Under the pieces are notes generated by a model. That model did no database searches and was not told the origin of the DNA. It saw nothing but the letters and a program-made list of their open reading frames with translations. From assembly GCF_021395205.1 (NCBI RefSeq), contig NZ_JAJVCS010000003.1, forward strand, positions 248,001-312,000: 64,000 nucleotides of DNA, read 5' to 3'. Both the position numbers and the translations under genes were made by a program. Origin of the DNA: Polynucleobacter sp. IMCC 30228. GTDB lineage: Bacteria > Pseudomonadota > Gammaproteobacteria > Burkholderiales > Burkholderiaceae. Of the stretch, positions 1 through 9,313 are shown in pieces; position 1 is the stretch's first letter, and each line of letters starts with the position of its first letter.

Positions 1-2399
1 AAGTTGTGGTAGCTGAAATTCTATCAACCGAGCAACATCCTGATGCTGATCGTTTGCGGGTTTGTAAAGTCAATGCGGGAACTGGAGAAGATCTAACTAT
101 TGTTTGTGGAGCACCCAATGCGCGAGCCGGCATTAAGATTCCTTGCGCCTTAGTAGGAGCTAGTTTGCCTGCTGCTGAAGTCGGCGGTAAACCTTTACTA
201 ATTAAAGTAGGTAAATTACGTGGTGTTGAAAGCCAAGGTATGTTGTGTTCGGGTCGTGAATTAGGTTTGGGCGACGATCACGCTGGTATCTATGAGTTAC
301 CTGCTGACGCACCAATTGGCGAAGATATTCGTCAGTATCTGCATTTAGATGAGCAAATATTTGTGGTGAAGCTAACGCCTAATAAGGCGGATTGCTTATC
401 ATTAATTGGGATGGCCCGCGAAGTTGCGGCGATTACGAAAACGCCTTTGCAACTCTCGCCAGTGCAAGCGCCAGCCGTATCTATTCCAGACCAGTTAAAG
501 GTTAATATCGTAGCGAGTGATTTATGTGGGCGTTTTGCGGGCCGAATTATTCGTGGCGTTAACGCTTCTGCACCTACACCAGCATGGCTTGTGCAGCGCT
601 TAAAGAGTGCAGGTCAGCGCAGTATTTCTCCTTTGGTTGATATCTCTAACTATGTGATGTTAGAGATGGGTCAGCCAAGCCATGTTTTCGATTTAGACCG
701 TTTAGTGGGTGACTTAAGTGTGCGCTGGGCTAAACCTGGAGAAAGTATTGAATTATTAAACGGTCAGACCCTCGTACCCATCTCTGATGAGATTGAACCG
801 ACTGCACAAATTACTAGTGGCGTAGGCGTGGTAGCAGATGAAAAGGGCTTAGTGAGTTTAGCTGGACTGATGGGCGGAAATCACTCTGCAGTGACGGATA
901 AGACCACCAACATTTATGTGGAAGCTGCTTTTTGGTGGCCCGCGGCGATTCAGGGTAGGTCACGGCGCTTGAACTTTACGACCGATGCTGGACATCGGTT
1001 TGAGCGTGGTGTTGATCCTCAAGCCACGGTAGATTGTTTGGCGTATTTATCTGCCTTAATCATTGAAGTTTGTGGTGGTCGAGCCGGTCCGATTGACGAT
1101 CAAATCGTTGCTTTACCAGAACGTAAGCCGGTCTCTATGCGCTTAAAGCGCGCCATGCAAATTATTGGGATTCCATTAACTATAGAAGTAGTAAGTGACG
1201 TGTTTACGCGCTTGGGTTTTGAATTTACTTCTACAGGAAGCGCTGCCGAGACGATTTTTCAAGTGATGCCACCAAGCTATCGTTTTGATCTAGAGATTGA
1301 GGAAGACCTGATTGAAGAGGTAGCCCGTCTTTATGGTTTTGAACATATTCCCGATTTACCGCCGCGGGGATTATTGGCGATGCGAGCGACACCAGAAAAA
1401 TTGCAGAGCATTCATCTTTTACGGCATCGTTTTGCCCAGCAGGGTTATCAAGAAGTCGTCAATTTTGGTTTTACTGAGCCTGAGTTTGAACAGCAACTTG
1501 CTAATGGTGCCCCAGTTTCGTGCCCGCCAATCAATGTGCTTAACCCAATTGCAGCGCAATATGCGGTTATGCGTAGTACCTTGTTGGGCGGCTTACTAGC
1601 CAACTTGCGAAGCAACCTTAATCGTGGCGCTAGTCGGATGCGTTTATTTGAAGTAGGACGGACTTTTACACGCGTGAACAGTCTGGATACGCTTCGTTTA
1701 CCCAATAGTGACGATGCCGTTGCTGCGGCAGTTGCAGGAATTTGGCAACCACTACAGATTGCGGGTCTTGCCTATGGCTTTGCTTGGCCAGAGCAGTGGG
1801 GAGTGGCAAATAAAATAGTCGATTTTTTTGATATTAAAGGCGATCTGGAAACCATCCTTATGCCCTTGCACATTACCACCAGTGCTGCGCCGCATGCTGC
1901 ATTACATCCTGGCCGCTGTGCGGCAATTCAATTGTCTTTGCCAACTGGTGCACGCACAATTGGCTGGATTGGCGAGTTACATCCCGCTCTTCAGCAAAAA
2001 CTGGCTTTACCGCTAGCGCCTATTGTCTTCGAGTTTGAATGGGATGCGATTAGCTTGATCGATTTACCGAGCCCTAATGAGCTCAGTAAATTACCTGCAG
2101 TACAACGCGATTTAGCCATCGTGGTTAAACAAAATTTTCCAGCGCAATTAGCCTTAGATGCTATGCTAGCAAAACCGCCCGCGTTTGTTCAAAAAATTAC
2201 ACTCTTTGATGAGTTTCGCTCAAAAGCTGATAGTACTGGGAGTGCATCTAATAGCGGCTTAGCAGCCGATGAAAAAAGTTTAGCATTTCGGATTACTCTT
2301 TTAAATCCAGCTGAAACTTTGCAAGATGAACAAGTTGATGCCGTTATAGCTACATTACTGGCGCAGTTAGAAAAAAAGTGTGGAGCCCGCTTGCGGTAG
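1..2399 (+). CDS. pheT: Phenylalanine-tRNA ligase beta subunit (5' end outside window)
   Basis: Beta chain of the alpha2beta2 cytoplasmic enzyme that charges tRNA-Phe. About 798 residues are visible. The first full codon is at base 3 and the N-terminal 40 or so residues lie to the left, so the GTG at base 6 is an internal valine and not a start. In order: the end of the OB-type tRNA-binding domain (EILSTEQHPDADRLRVCKV), the B3/B4 editing region, the B5 domain, the catalytic-like core (EEDLIEEVARLYGFEHIP), and a C-terminal FDX-ACB anticodon-binding domain (KLPAVQRDLAIVVK). No frameshift is seen. ihfA follows in the same direction, the usual arrangement in proteobacteria. Confidence 0.97.
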   Translation, partial: VVVAEILSTEQHPDADRLRVCKVNAGTGEDLTIVCGAPNARAGIKIPCALVGASLPAAEVGGKPLLIKVGKLRGVESQGMLCSGRELGLGDDHAGIYELPADAPIGEDIRQYLHLDEQIFVVKLTPNKADCLSLIGMAREVAAITKTPLQLSPVQAPAVSIPDQLKVNIVASDLCGRFAGRIIRGVNASAPTPAWLVQRLKSAGQRSISPLVDISNYVMLEMGQPSHVFDLDRLVGDLSVRWAKPGESIELLNGQTLVPISDEIEPTAQITSGVGVVADEKGLVSLAGLMGGNHSAVTDKTTNIYVEAAFWWPAAIQGRSRRLNFTTDAGHRFERGVDPQATVDCLAYLSALIIEVCGGRAGPIDDQIVALPERKPVSMRLKRAMQIIGIPLTIEVVSDVFTRLGFEFTSTGSAAETIFQVMPPSYRFDLEIEEDLIEEVARLYGFEHIPDLPPRGLLAMRATPEKLQSIHLLRHRFAQQGYQEVVNFGFTEPEFEQQLANGAPVSCPPINVLNPIAAQYAVMRSTLLGGLLANLRSNLNRGASRMRLFEVGRTFTRVNSLDTLRLPNSDDAVAAAVAGIWQPLQIAGLAYGFAWPEQWGVANKIVDFFDIKGDLETILMPLHITTSAAPHAALHPGRCAAIQLSLPTGARTIGWIGELHPALQQKLALPLAPIVFEFEWDAISLIDLPSPNELSKLPAVQRDLAIVVKQNFPAQLALDAMLAKPPAFVQKITLFDEFRSKADSTGSASNSGLAADEKSLAFRITLLNPAETLQDEQVDAVIATLLAQLEKKCGARLR

Positions 2400-2462
2400 G
2401 TATATATTAGTCATTAGTAACTAAAAATTGAATAATAATTCAAGATTAAAAAGGTAATTTGA

Positions 2463-2786
2463 ATGAACCAGACATCTCATGCGCACCCAACTGTAACTAA
2501 AAATGAGCTTTCTGAGGCTTTGTTTGATCAAGTTGGTCTAAATAAACGCGAAGCTAAAGATATGATCGATGCTTTTTTTGATCGGATTGCCGAATCCCTT
2601 GAGGCAGGCGTTGAAGTAAAAATTTCGGGTTTTGGCAATTTTCAATTGCGCAACAAATCTGCGCGCCCAGGTCGCAACCCTAAAACCGGCCAGCAGATTC
2701 CAATTGATGCACGTCGCGTGGTTACTTTTCATGCGAGCCAAAAACTAAAAGAAGCAGTAGAAGCGCAAACTGGTATGGTGGCTTAG
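2463..2786 (+). CDS. ihfA: Integration host factor subunit alpha
   Basis: DNA-bending protein of the HU/IHF family that pairs with IHF-beta and acts in the nucleoid. The product is 107 residues, close to the family length of about 100. The N-terminal helices contain [20 protein letters not shown], and the beta-arm carries [22 protein letters not shown], whose proline intercalates into DNA. The [18 protein letters not shown] segment is more typical of alpha than beta chains, and the position directly after pheT is the classic ihfA place. An AAGGT Shine-Dalgarno element lies about 8 bases before the ATG. The chain extends a few residues past the usual C-terminus. Confidence 0.97.
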   Translation: MNQTSHAHPTVTKNELSEALFDQVGLNKREAKDMIDAFFDRIAESLEAGVEVKISGFGNFQLRNKSARPGRNPKTGQQIPIDARRVVTFHASQKLKEAVEAQTGMVA

Positions 2787-2829
2787 GTTTGAATTTTAAG
2801 CAGGTTTTGTTTTTTATCTTCAGTCTCTC

Positions 2830-3141
2830 TTGATCTCTTTATTACCTCCCATTCCTGCTAAACGTTATTTCACTATTGGTGAGGTAGCGAGTTTATGTGG
2901 CGTTAAATCCCATGTCTTGCGCTATTGGGAGCAAGAGTTTGTGCAGCTTCGCCCGCAAAAGAGGCGCGGTAATCGGCGTTATTACCAGCATCACGAGGTG
3001 GTCTTAATTCGCAAAATTCGTTCTTTACTGTACGAAGAAGGCTTTACGATTGGTGGGGCCCGCAATCGCTTAGATGAAGCGCGTGGCAGCTTAAAACTGC
3101 GCGCAGAATTAGAGGCTGTAGTACAGATCTTATCGTTATAG
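2830..3141 (+). CDS. MerR-family transcriptional regulator
   Basis: Short DNA-binding protein of 103 residues consisting almost only of a winged-helix MerR domain. Residues 13-40 hold the helix-turn-helix (FTIGEVASLCGVKSHVLRYW), followed by the wing (LRPQKRRGNRRYY) and a second helical pair (IRKIRSLLYEEGFTIGGARN). No cysteines are placed for metal sensing and no large effector domain is present, so the signal is unknown. The start is a TTG with a weak ribosome site; no ATG lies further upstream in frame. It follows ihfA by 43 bases and is probably co-transcribed. This ihfA-merR-tRNA-Pro order is common in Burkholderiales, but the target genes cannot be read from the sequence. Confidence 0.9.
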   Translation: MISLLPPIPAKRYFTIGEVASLCGVKSHVLRYWEQEFVQLRPQKRRGNRRYYQHHEVVLIRKIRSLLYEEGFTIGGARNRLDEARGSLKLRAELEAVVQILSL

Positions 3142-3173
3142 CTCCGTAGCTGCTGATACAATTTTAGTTTCGT

Positions 3174-3250
<77 letters not shown>

Positions 3251-3287
3251 TTTTTTATACTTCAGTTTCTTATTCAAGACTTTCTGT

Positions 3288-3704
3288 ATGCCAACTAGTT
3301 CAACCAATACGCCAACATCACCACGGGATTATTTTGGCCTGACGATTCCCTTTCTTGATTTTATTGGGGTAATTCCTGAATTTGCAGAGGCTGGTAAGTC
3401 ACGGATTCGGGTAGATTTACGCCCGGAACTACACAATAGCTTTCAAGTAGCCCATGGTGGACTTACCATGACTTTGCTCGACTTTGCCATGGCTGCTGCA
3501 GCCCGTAGCATGCATGAACAGGCCTTAGGCATGATTACGATTGATATGACAGTGAGCTTTTTGCGGCCTTCCACCGGTATTTTGATTGTTGAAGGTAAAT
3601 TGCTCAAAATTGGCAAAACAGTCAATTATTGTGAGGCTGAAGTTTTGAATGAGGCCGGAGAAATTACTGCCAAGGCATTGGGTAGTTTTATGCTCCGCCG
3701 CTAA
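3288..3704 (+). CDS. PaaI-type hotdog-fold thioesterase
   Basis: Predicted acyl-CoA thioesterase of the PaaI/YigI family, 138 residues and cytoplasmic. The central segment [20 protein letters not shown] contains the HGG motif and the helix that carries the catalytic acid in the hotdog fold; [20 protein letters not shown] forms the following strands. The substrate cannot be inferred. A paralogue with the same motif (NVAHGGVLLTLMDVAM) occurs at 41963-42448. Transcription could be shared with tRNA-Pro upstream, since only 37 bases separate them. The leading 12 residues are low-complexity Thr/Ser/Pro, so the true start could be slightly later, although no other ATG is near. Confidence 0.88.
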   Translation: MPTSSTNTPTSPRDYFGLTIPFLDFIGVIPEFAEAGKSRIRVDLRPELHNSFQVAHGGLTMTLLDFAMAAAARSMHEQALGMITIDMTVSFLRPSTGILIVEGKLLKIGKTVNYCEAEVLNEAGEITAKALGSFMLRR

Positions 3705-3910
3705 GCTAGCGATAAATAAGTAACTATTAGCTTTAATTTAATATCTTAAATGCTTGATTTTATTCAATTTAGTAATTATAAATTTGATTAATTCAGTAAT
3801 TAATATAATCATTTTTTATATACTAATGCCTAGATTTATTTATATCTATTTAAGCTGATATACAATAATATTAACCTTTATCATCATTTACATTTGGAGT
3901 ATTAATAATA
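3705..3910. other. Very AT-rich leader region upstream of the H-NS gene
   Basis: Only 31 of the 180 bases from 3721 to 3900 are G or C (about 17%), far below the flanking genes. Imperfect repeats of TTTAGTAATTA / TTCAGTAATTA occur around 3770-3805. Many TATAAT-like hexamers are present, so no single promoter can be chosen. Such DNA is typical of intrinsically bent, H-NS-binding promoters, and autoregulation of the downstream gene is a reasonable inference. Confidence 0.6.
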
Positions 3911-4195
3911 ATGGTTAGTTACACTGATTTATTAGCCCAACGCGAGCAATTAGACCAACAAATTAAAGATGCAATTCAGCGTGAAAAGGCTGAGGGGATA
4001 GCGCAAGCTAAAGTCATTATTGAGCGTTATAAATTAGAAGTAGGCGATTTATTTAGTCGGAAATCTGCCACCCGTGGGGCGAGTGGCAAGGTCCCCCCAA
4101 AATACCGCAATCCCAGTACTGGTGATACTTGGACTGGGCGCGGCAAGGCCCCCAAATGGATTGAAGGCAGAGATCGAACGAGTTTTACGATTTAA
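3911..4195 (+). CDS. H-NS family nucleoid-associated protein
   Basis: Short H-NS-type protein of 94 residues. The N-terminal half (residues 1-45) is a charged helix suited to dimerisation (DLLAQREQLDQQIKDAIQRE). The C-terminal half has the family DNA-binding loop with PPKYRNPSTGDTWTGRGKAPKWI, which matches the consensus of beta-proteobacterial H-NS histone-like proteins of the Bordetella BpH3 and Burkholderia type. It silences AT-rich DNA. A GGAG ribosome site precedes the ATG by 11 bases. The gene ends 11 bases from the convergent regulator at 4207. The AT-rich leader suggests autoregulation. Specific partner genes are not deducible. Confidence 0.93.
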   Translation: MVSYTDLLAQREQLDQQIKDAIQREKAEGIAQAKVIIERYKLEVGDLFSRKSATRGASGKVPPKYRNPSTGDTWTGRGKAPKWIEGRDRTSFTI

Positions 4196-4206
4196 GTCTA
4201 TGGACT

Positions 4207-4890
4207 TTAAGCCCAATCGTACTTTCTCGATAAGGCTTCAACAAACAACTGTTCAAGTTGCTGTTTAGCCAACTGGGAGTGATTCGCTGGATAACCCAGA
4301 ATGAGGGGGTTCTCTAAAATATTTTGATTTTGAGCGGAACTGGCGTTTTCTGCATTGGGCTGGGGCTGGATGACTCCTGAATTTTCTCCTGCCAACTGTA
4401 TTACGCCAGGATGAAGTTCCACAAAACCCTCATCAACCAAAATGGGAATGCGTTGGGTAAGTTCATTTTTACTTAAATAATGGATGATGTGTACTTGCTC
4501 AACTGGGGGAATAAAGGCATCGAGATAAATTAAGTCGGGTGCGCTTGATACTGCTTGCATGAGACCCTCAAGGCTATCGAGCGACCAGATTAGGTCGACC
4601 TGCAGCGACCAATCCCGACAAATTTCTTGTAATTCTTCACGGTTTTCAGTGCGGCGAAAAATAGCCATGACCACACAATGAGTTGATAATTTCTGCCGCA
4701 TGAGTTGTTTACGGCGCGTTAATTGCTTTTCTAGGGAGCTGGCGAGGATCCGCCGATGACCGCCGTAGGTTTTCCAGGCGATAAGCTCGCCAACTTCAAC
4801 CATTTTTTGGACGGTACCCAAGGATACTTGGAGAATTTTAGCGCTTTGGCGAGTACTGAGATAGTCTGAGGCGGGATTAATGGCTTTCAT
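4207..4890 (-). CDS. HTH regulator with a receiver-like C-terminal domain
   Basis: Protein of 227 residues from the ATG at 4890; a TTG at 4926 would add 12. Residues 10-55 form an excisionase/MerR-type helix-turn-helix (LSTRQSAKILQVSLGTVQKM, then GGHRRILASSLE). Residues 65-165 resemble a CheY receiver fold: a first strand CVVMAIFRR, then DLIYLDAFIPPVEQVHII in the place of the phospho-acceptor strand and loop, then a strand with IPILVDE. The Asp of YLDAF would be the acceptor, but the acidic pair normally near the first strand is not evident, so it may be a pseudo-receiver. A Gln/Asn-rich linker precedes the last 35 residues. DNA-binding first and receiver second reverses the usual response-regulator order. 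The gene is convergent with the H-NS gene. Its function is unknown. Confidence 0.72.
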   Translation of the reverse strand: MKAINPASDYLSTRQSAKILQVSLGTVQKMVEVGELIAWKTYGGHRRILASSLEKQLTRRKQLMRQKLSTHCVVMAIFRRTENREELQEICRDWSLQVDLIWSLDSLEGLMQAVSSAPDLIYLDAFIPPVEQVHIIHYLSKNELTQRIPILVDEGFVELHPGVIQLAGENSGVIQPQPNAENASSAQNQNILENPLILGYPANHSQLAKQQLEQLFVEALSRKYDWA

Positions 4891-4926
4891 TATTGGTAAA
4901 TTTCTTTCAGTTTTATGAAGGTTCAA

Positions 4927-5192
4927 GCATATAAATCATTTCGCAGGGATGCTGTCAGTTTCGGCTGAAACAGTTGTAGGAAATTTCTTATTAAAGGGTC
5001 AGAATTTGGTCGATTCCTCCCCACTTCGCCATAAAACCTGACTATTAATAAGCTTAATGATGCTAAAATAACCATTCGATATTAGATTCAATGTGTAGAT
5101 TCATCAGTGATCAGTTCGCAATTTGGTAAAGCCAAAGCCCGGACGGTTTAAACCACAGTTTTTTTCGGCATACCCGACGAAAGGTGAGCATC
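4927..5192. other. Intergenic region with the likely sucABlpdA promoter
   Basis: This stretch separates the leftward regulator from sucA and should carry both promoters. A short inverted pair GTTTC-GGCT-GAAAC lies near 4959-4972, and a TAAAAT hexamer in GATGCTAAAATAACC (about 5058-5072) is a possible -10 box for sucA. Neither is strong enough to assign firmly, and no ORF, RNA gene or terminator is apparent. Confidence 0.35.
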
Positions 5193-8054
5193 ATGAGGCA
5201 AGCTTCAATAGGCTCGTCCTATTTGTTTGGCGGTAATGCGCCGTATGTAGAAGACCTATATGAGTCTTACTTGCTTGACCCCAGTTCGGTTTCTGATCAT
5301 TGGCGCACGTATTTTGATAAGGTCAATCGTGTACCCGCTGTTGATGGCGGTAACCACCCAGATATTGCTCATGCGCCAATCGTCGCTTCTTTTGCTGAGC
5401 GCGCAAAGCAAGGCCCCATTCGTAAAGTTAGTGACTCGGCAGATGCGGAGATGGGTCGTAAACGAGTCGCTGTTCAACAACTGATAGCCGCATATCGAAA
5501 TGTCGGTAATCGCTGGGCCAACATTGATCCGTTAAAGCGCACCGAACGCCCCGATATTCCGGAATTAAATCCCGCCTTCTATGGTTTTAGCGATGGCGAT
5601 ATGGATATTGTCTTCAATATTAGTAATACGTTTTTTGGCAAAGACACGATGACCCTGCGCGATTTATTGCAGGCTTTGCGCGAAACCTATTGCGGCACGA
5701 TAGGTGCCGAAGTGATGTACATAGCCGACCAAAAAATAAAAAAATGGTGGCAAGAAAAATTAGAATCAGTACGCTCAACCCCGCGCTTTAATCTTGAAGA
5801 AAAGCGTCAAATTTTAGATCGCGTAACTGCAGCTGAAGGTCTCGAGCGCTATTTACAAGCCAAATATGTGGGCCAAAAGCGATTTTCTCTTGAGGGCGGT
5901 GAAAGTTTTATCGCCAGCATGGATGAATTAATTCGTGGCGCTGGTATTAAAGGTATACAAGAAATAGTCGTGGGCATGGCGCACCGCGGCCGCTTAAACA
6001 TGCTGGTCAATGTTTTAGGCAAGATGCCTAAGGATCTATTTGCTGAATTTGAGCATACCGCACCAGAAGATCTACCATCGGGCGACGTTAAATACCATCA
6101 GGGTTTTTCTAGTGATATTTCAACACCAGGCGGCCCAGTCCATGTCTCTTTGGCATTTAATCCTTCCCATTTAGAAATTGTTGATCCGGTTGCTGAAGGC
6201 TCGGCTCGGGCCCGCATGGAGCGCCGCGGCGATTTGCATGGCGATCAAGTCTTGGCTGTTTTAGTGCACGGCGATGCCTCGATTGCTGGGCAAGGAGTTG
6301 TACAAGAAACTTTAGCGATGTCAGAGGTAAGAGGTTATTCCACGGGCGGCACAGTACATATTGTGATTAATAATCAAATTGGCTTTACTACTTCAGATCC
6401 GCGTGATCTACGTTCTAGCCTTTATTGCACTGACATTATGAAAGTGATTGACGCTCCGGTTTTACATGTCAATGGAGATGACCCTGAGGCAGTTGTATTG
6501 GCGACCCAGTTAGCTTTAGATTTTCGTAGCACCTTTAAGAAAGATGTAGCCATCGATATTGTTTGTTTTCGCAAGCTAGGCCATAACGAACAAGATTCAC
6601 CCGCAATGACTCAGCCCCTAATGTATAAAATTATTGCGGCTCACCCCGGTACCCGCAAACTGTATGCAGATAAGTTAGAGACTCAAGGCGTGATCGCCGC
6701 AGGCGGCGGCGATTTGATGGTGAAAGCATTTCGTGCGGCAATGGATGAAGGGAAACAAACTTCTGACCCGGTATTAAGTAATTTCAAAGGAAAATTCGCT
6801 GTCGATTGGTCGCCATTTCTAAATAAAAAATGGACCGATCAAGCAGATACTGCGATTCCATTGGCTGAATGGAAACGTTTAGCCGCCCGCATCACAACAA
6901 TTCCAGCCGACTTTAAGGCGCATCATTTAGTCGAAAAGGTCATTGCTGATCGTGCTGCCATGGGTCGTGGTGAAATCAATATCGATTGGGGTATGGGTGA
7001 GCATATGGCGTTTGCCTCTTTAGTGGCTAGTGGCTACCCAGTGCGTTTATCTGGTGAGGATAGCGGCCGTGGAACATTTACGCATCGCCATGCCGTATTG
7101 CACGATCAAAATCGCGAGAAATGGGATATTGGTACTTATGTTCCTTTGCAGCATGTTGCTAAAGATCAGGCCCCATTTACCGTAATCGATTCAATTCTTT
7201 CTGAAGAGGCGGTGCTTGGCTTTGAATACGGCTATGCTTCTGCTGAACCCAACACCTTGACGATTTGGGAAGCTCAGTTTGGCGACTTTGCTAATGGTGC
7301 CCAGGTTGTGATTGACCAATTTATCGCCTCAGGTGAGGTGAAGTGGGGTAGGGTGAACGGCTTAGTGATGATGTTGCCGCATGGCTATGAGGGGCAGGGC
7401 CCAGAACATTCGTCGGCTCGTTTAGAGCGTTTTATGCAGTTGTGTGCTGATACGAATATGCAGGTGGTACAACCTACTACGGCCGCGCAAATTTTTCATG
7501 TCTTGCGTCGCCAAATGATTCGGCAATTTCGCAAGCCGCTGGTGTTAATGACGCCAAAATCGTTATTGCGCAATAAAGAAGCCGCTTCACCTTTGATGGA
7601 GTTTACAAAAGGCCAGTTTCAAACGGTTTTGCCTGATACTGACGCGACGCTTGAGCCAAAGCAAGTAACTCGCTTAATTATTTGTTCGGGTAAGGTGTAT
7701 TACGATTTAGTGAAGGCGCGAGTTGAAAAGAAATCAACAGATACTGCCATTATTCGGCTCGAGCAACTTTATCCATTTCCGCATAAGTCAATTGCTTCTG
7801 AACTTAAAAAATATTCTAATTTAGAAGAGGTTGTTTGGTGTCAAGATGAACCACAAAATCAAGGCGCTTGGTTTTTTGTGCAACACAATATTTTAGAAAA
7901 TATGGGTGACGGCATGCGGCTAGCTTATGCGGGTCGGCCGGCATCAGCATCACCAGCAGTGGGTTATTCGCATTTACATCAAGAGCAACAAAAATCATTA
8001 CTGAACTCAGCCTTTGCAAAATTAAAAGGTTTTATTGTGACAAAAAATAAATAA
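5193..8054 (+). CDS. sucA: 2-oxoglutarate dehydrogenase E1 component
   Basis: Thiamine-diphosphate decarboxylase of the 2-oxoglutarate dehydrogenase complex, in the TCA cycle. About 953 residues from the ATG at 5193, chosen because AAAGGTG sits 8 bases upstream; the GTG at 5184 overlaps that ribosome site. The N-terminal E2-docking peptide SSYLFGGNAPYVEDLYESYL, the GMAHRGRLNMLVNVLG and HGDASIAGQGVVQE motifs, and the long C-terminal transketolase-like part (MLPHGYEGQGPEHSSAR) are all in place. Length matches full E1o enzymes, so nothing is missing. First gene of an operon with sucB and lpdA. Confidence 0.97.
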   Translation: MRQASIGSSYLFGGNAPYVEDLYESYLLDPSSVSDHWRTYFDKVNRVPAVDGGNHPDIAHAPIVASFAERAKQGPIRKVSDSADAEMGRKRVAVQQLIAAYRNVGNRWANIDPLKRTERPDIPELNPAFYGFSDGDMDIVFNISNTFFGKDTMTLRDLLQALRETYCGTIGAEVMYIADQKIKKWWQEKLESVRSTPRFNLEEKRQILDRVTAAEGLERYLQAKYVGQKRFSLEGGESFIASMDELIRGAGIKGIQEIVVGMAHRGRLNMLVNVLGKMPKDLFAEFEHTAPEDLPSGDVKYHQGFSSDISTPGGPVHVSLAFNPSHLEIVDPVAEGSARARMERRGDLHGDQVLAVLVHGDASIAGQGVVQETLAMSEVRGYSTGGTVHIVINNQIGFTTSDPRDLRSSLYCTDIMKVIDAPVLHVNGDDPEAVVLATQLALDFRSTFKKDVAIDIVCFRKLGHNEQDSPAMTQPLMYKIIAAHPGTRKLYADKLETQGVIAAGGGDLMVKAFRAAMDEGKQTSDPVLSNFKGKFAVDWSPFLNKKWTDQADTAIPLAEWKRLAARITTIPADFKAHHLVEKVIADRAAMGRGEINIDWGMGEHMAFASLVASGYPVRLSGEDSGRGTFTHRHAVLHDQNREKWDIGTYVPLQHVAKDQAPFTVIDSILSEEAVLGFEYGYASAEPNTLTIWEAQFGDFANGAQVVIDQFIASGEVKWGRVNGLVMMLPHGYEGQGPEHSSARLERFMQLCADTNMQVVQPTTAAQIFHVLRRQMIRQFRKPLVLMTPKSLLRNKEAASPLMEFTKGQFQTVLPDTDATLEPKQVTRLIICSGKVYYDLVKARVEKKSTDTAIIRLEQLYPFPHKSIASELKKYSNLEEVVWCQDEPQNQGAWFFVQHNILENMGDGMRLAYAGRPASASPAVGYSHLHQEQQKSLLNSAFAKLKGFIVTKNK

Positions 8055-8080
8055 GTCGATTGATTCATTTTAGGAAAAAT

Positions 8081-9301
8081 ATGTCTATTTTTGAAGTTAA
8101 GGTACCGCAACTTTCTGAATCTGTTACAGAGGCAACTTTATTAAAGTGGCGAAAAAAACCTGGCGAAGCGGTGGCGCAAGATGAAATTCTGATTGAGATT
8201 GAAACCGATAAAGTGGTTTTAGAAGTTCCTGCACCCGCAGCTGGTGTGCTAACCGAAATTCTGCAGCCAGATGGTGCTACGGTAGTAGCTGAGCAATTAA
8301 TTGCCAAGCTCGATAGTGTCGCCACTCCTACCGTTGCTGCAGTTCCAACTGCTAGCATAGTAGCAAGTGCAATAGCAGCACCGCCAGCTACAACGCCAAG
8401 GGCTTCAGCAACAGTTGCAGCAGCCCCTGCGGCAGTAAAATTAATGGCTGAACTGAACACGAATGCTGCCGCTATTAGCGGTAGTGGACGTGACGGCCGG
8501 ATTACCAAAGGGGATGTGCTGGCTGCGGTAGCTACTGGCGGGGCTAAGCCTGTAAAAGCGGCTCAAGCCGCTTTGCCACCAGCGACGATGCCATTAGGTG
8601 ATCGACCTGAAGAGCGGGTGCCTATGAGCCGCTTGCGCGCCCGTATTGCCGAGCGCTTGCTCGAATCGCAGGCTAATAATGCGATCTTGACAACCTTTAA
8701 TGAAGTCAATATGGCGCCAGTAATTGCAATGCGCAATAAATACAAAGAGGTATTTGAAAAAACCCATGGTGTAAAACTTGGCTTTATGTCTTTCTTTGTA
8801 AAGGCGGCAACCCATGCCTTGAAAAAATTTCCATTACTGAATGCTTCGGTCGATGGCAACGATATTATTTATCATGGCTATTTTGATATTGGAATTGCGG
8901 TTAGCTCTCCGCGCGGTTTAGTCGTGCCCATCTTACGTGATGTTGATCAAATGAATTTAGCGCAAATTGAATTAAAAATTGCTGAATTTGGAGTGAAGGC
9001 TCGCGAAGGTAAATTATCCATTGAAGAATTAACCGGCGGTACATTTTCTATTTCAAATGGCGGGGTGTTTGGCTCGATGTTGTCGACCCCCATTATTAAC
9101 CCTCCCCAGTCGGCCATTTTGGGTATTCATGCAACTAAAGAGCGGGCGGTAGTGGAAGACGGACAAATTGTAATTCGGCCCATTAATTACTTAGCATTAT
9201 CTTATGATCACCGCATTATTGATGGCCGCGAGGCCGTGTTGGGCTTGGTGGCCATGAAAGAGGCAATTGAAGATCCTGCTCGCCTGTTGCTTGATCTATA
9301 A
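8081..9301 (+). CDS. sucB: 2-oxoglutarate dehydrogenase E2, dihydrolipoyl succinyltransferase
   Basis: Core of the 2-oxoglutarate dehydrogenase complex, transferring succinyl from lipoamide to CoA. The product is 406 residues from the ATG at 8081, which has AGGAAAA just upstream; a TTG at 8060 would overlap that site. An N-terminal lipoyl domain carries the modified lysine in EIETDKVVLEVPAP. An Ala/Pro/Thr-rich linker covers residues about 85-120. A peripheral E3-binding domain follows (GSGRDGRITKGDVLAA). The catalytic domain ends with the active-site LSYDHRIIDGREAV. There is one lipoyl domain, as in other succinyltransferases. It follows sucA by 26 bases and precedes lpdA by 12. Confidence 0.97.
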   Translation: MSIFEVKVPQLSESVTEATLLKWRKKPGEAVAQDEILIEIETDKVVLEVPAPAAGVLTEILQPDGATVVAEQLIAKLDSVATPTVAAVPTASIVASAIAAPPATTPRASATVAAAPAAVKLMAELNTNAAAISGSGRDGRITKGDVLAAVATGGAKPVKAAQAALPPATMPLGDRPEERVPMSRLRARIAERLLESQANNAILTTFNEVNMAPVIAMRNKYKEVFEKTHGVKLGFMSFFVKAATHALKKFPLLNASVDGNDIIYHGYFDIGIAVSSPRGLVVPILRDVDQMNLAQIELKIAEFGVKAREGKLSIEELTGGTFSISNGGVFGSMLSTPIINPPQSAILGIHATKERAVVEDGQIVIRPINYLALSYDHRIIDGREAVLGLVAMKEAIEDPARLLLDL

Positions 9302-9313
9302 GAAAGATAATCC

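Noticed and set aside
8065-8508. 147-residue minus-strand frame rich in Ala and Ser
   Set aside because: It is the shadow of the lipoyl domain and linker of sucB.
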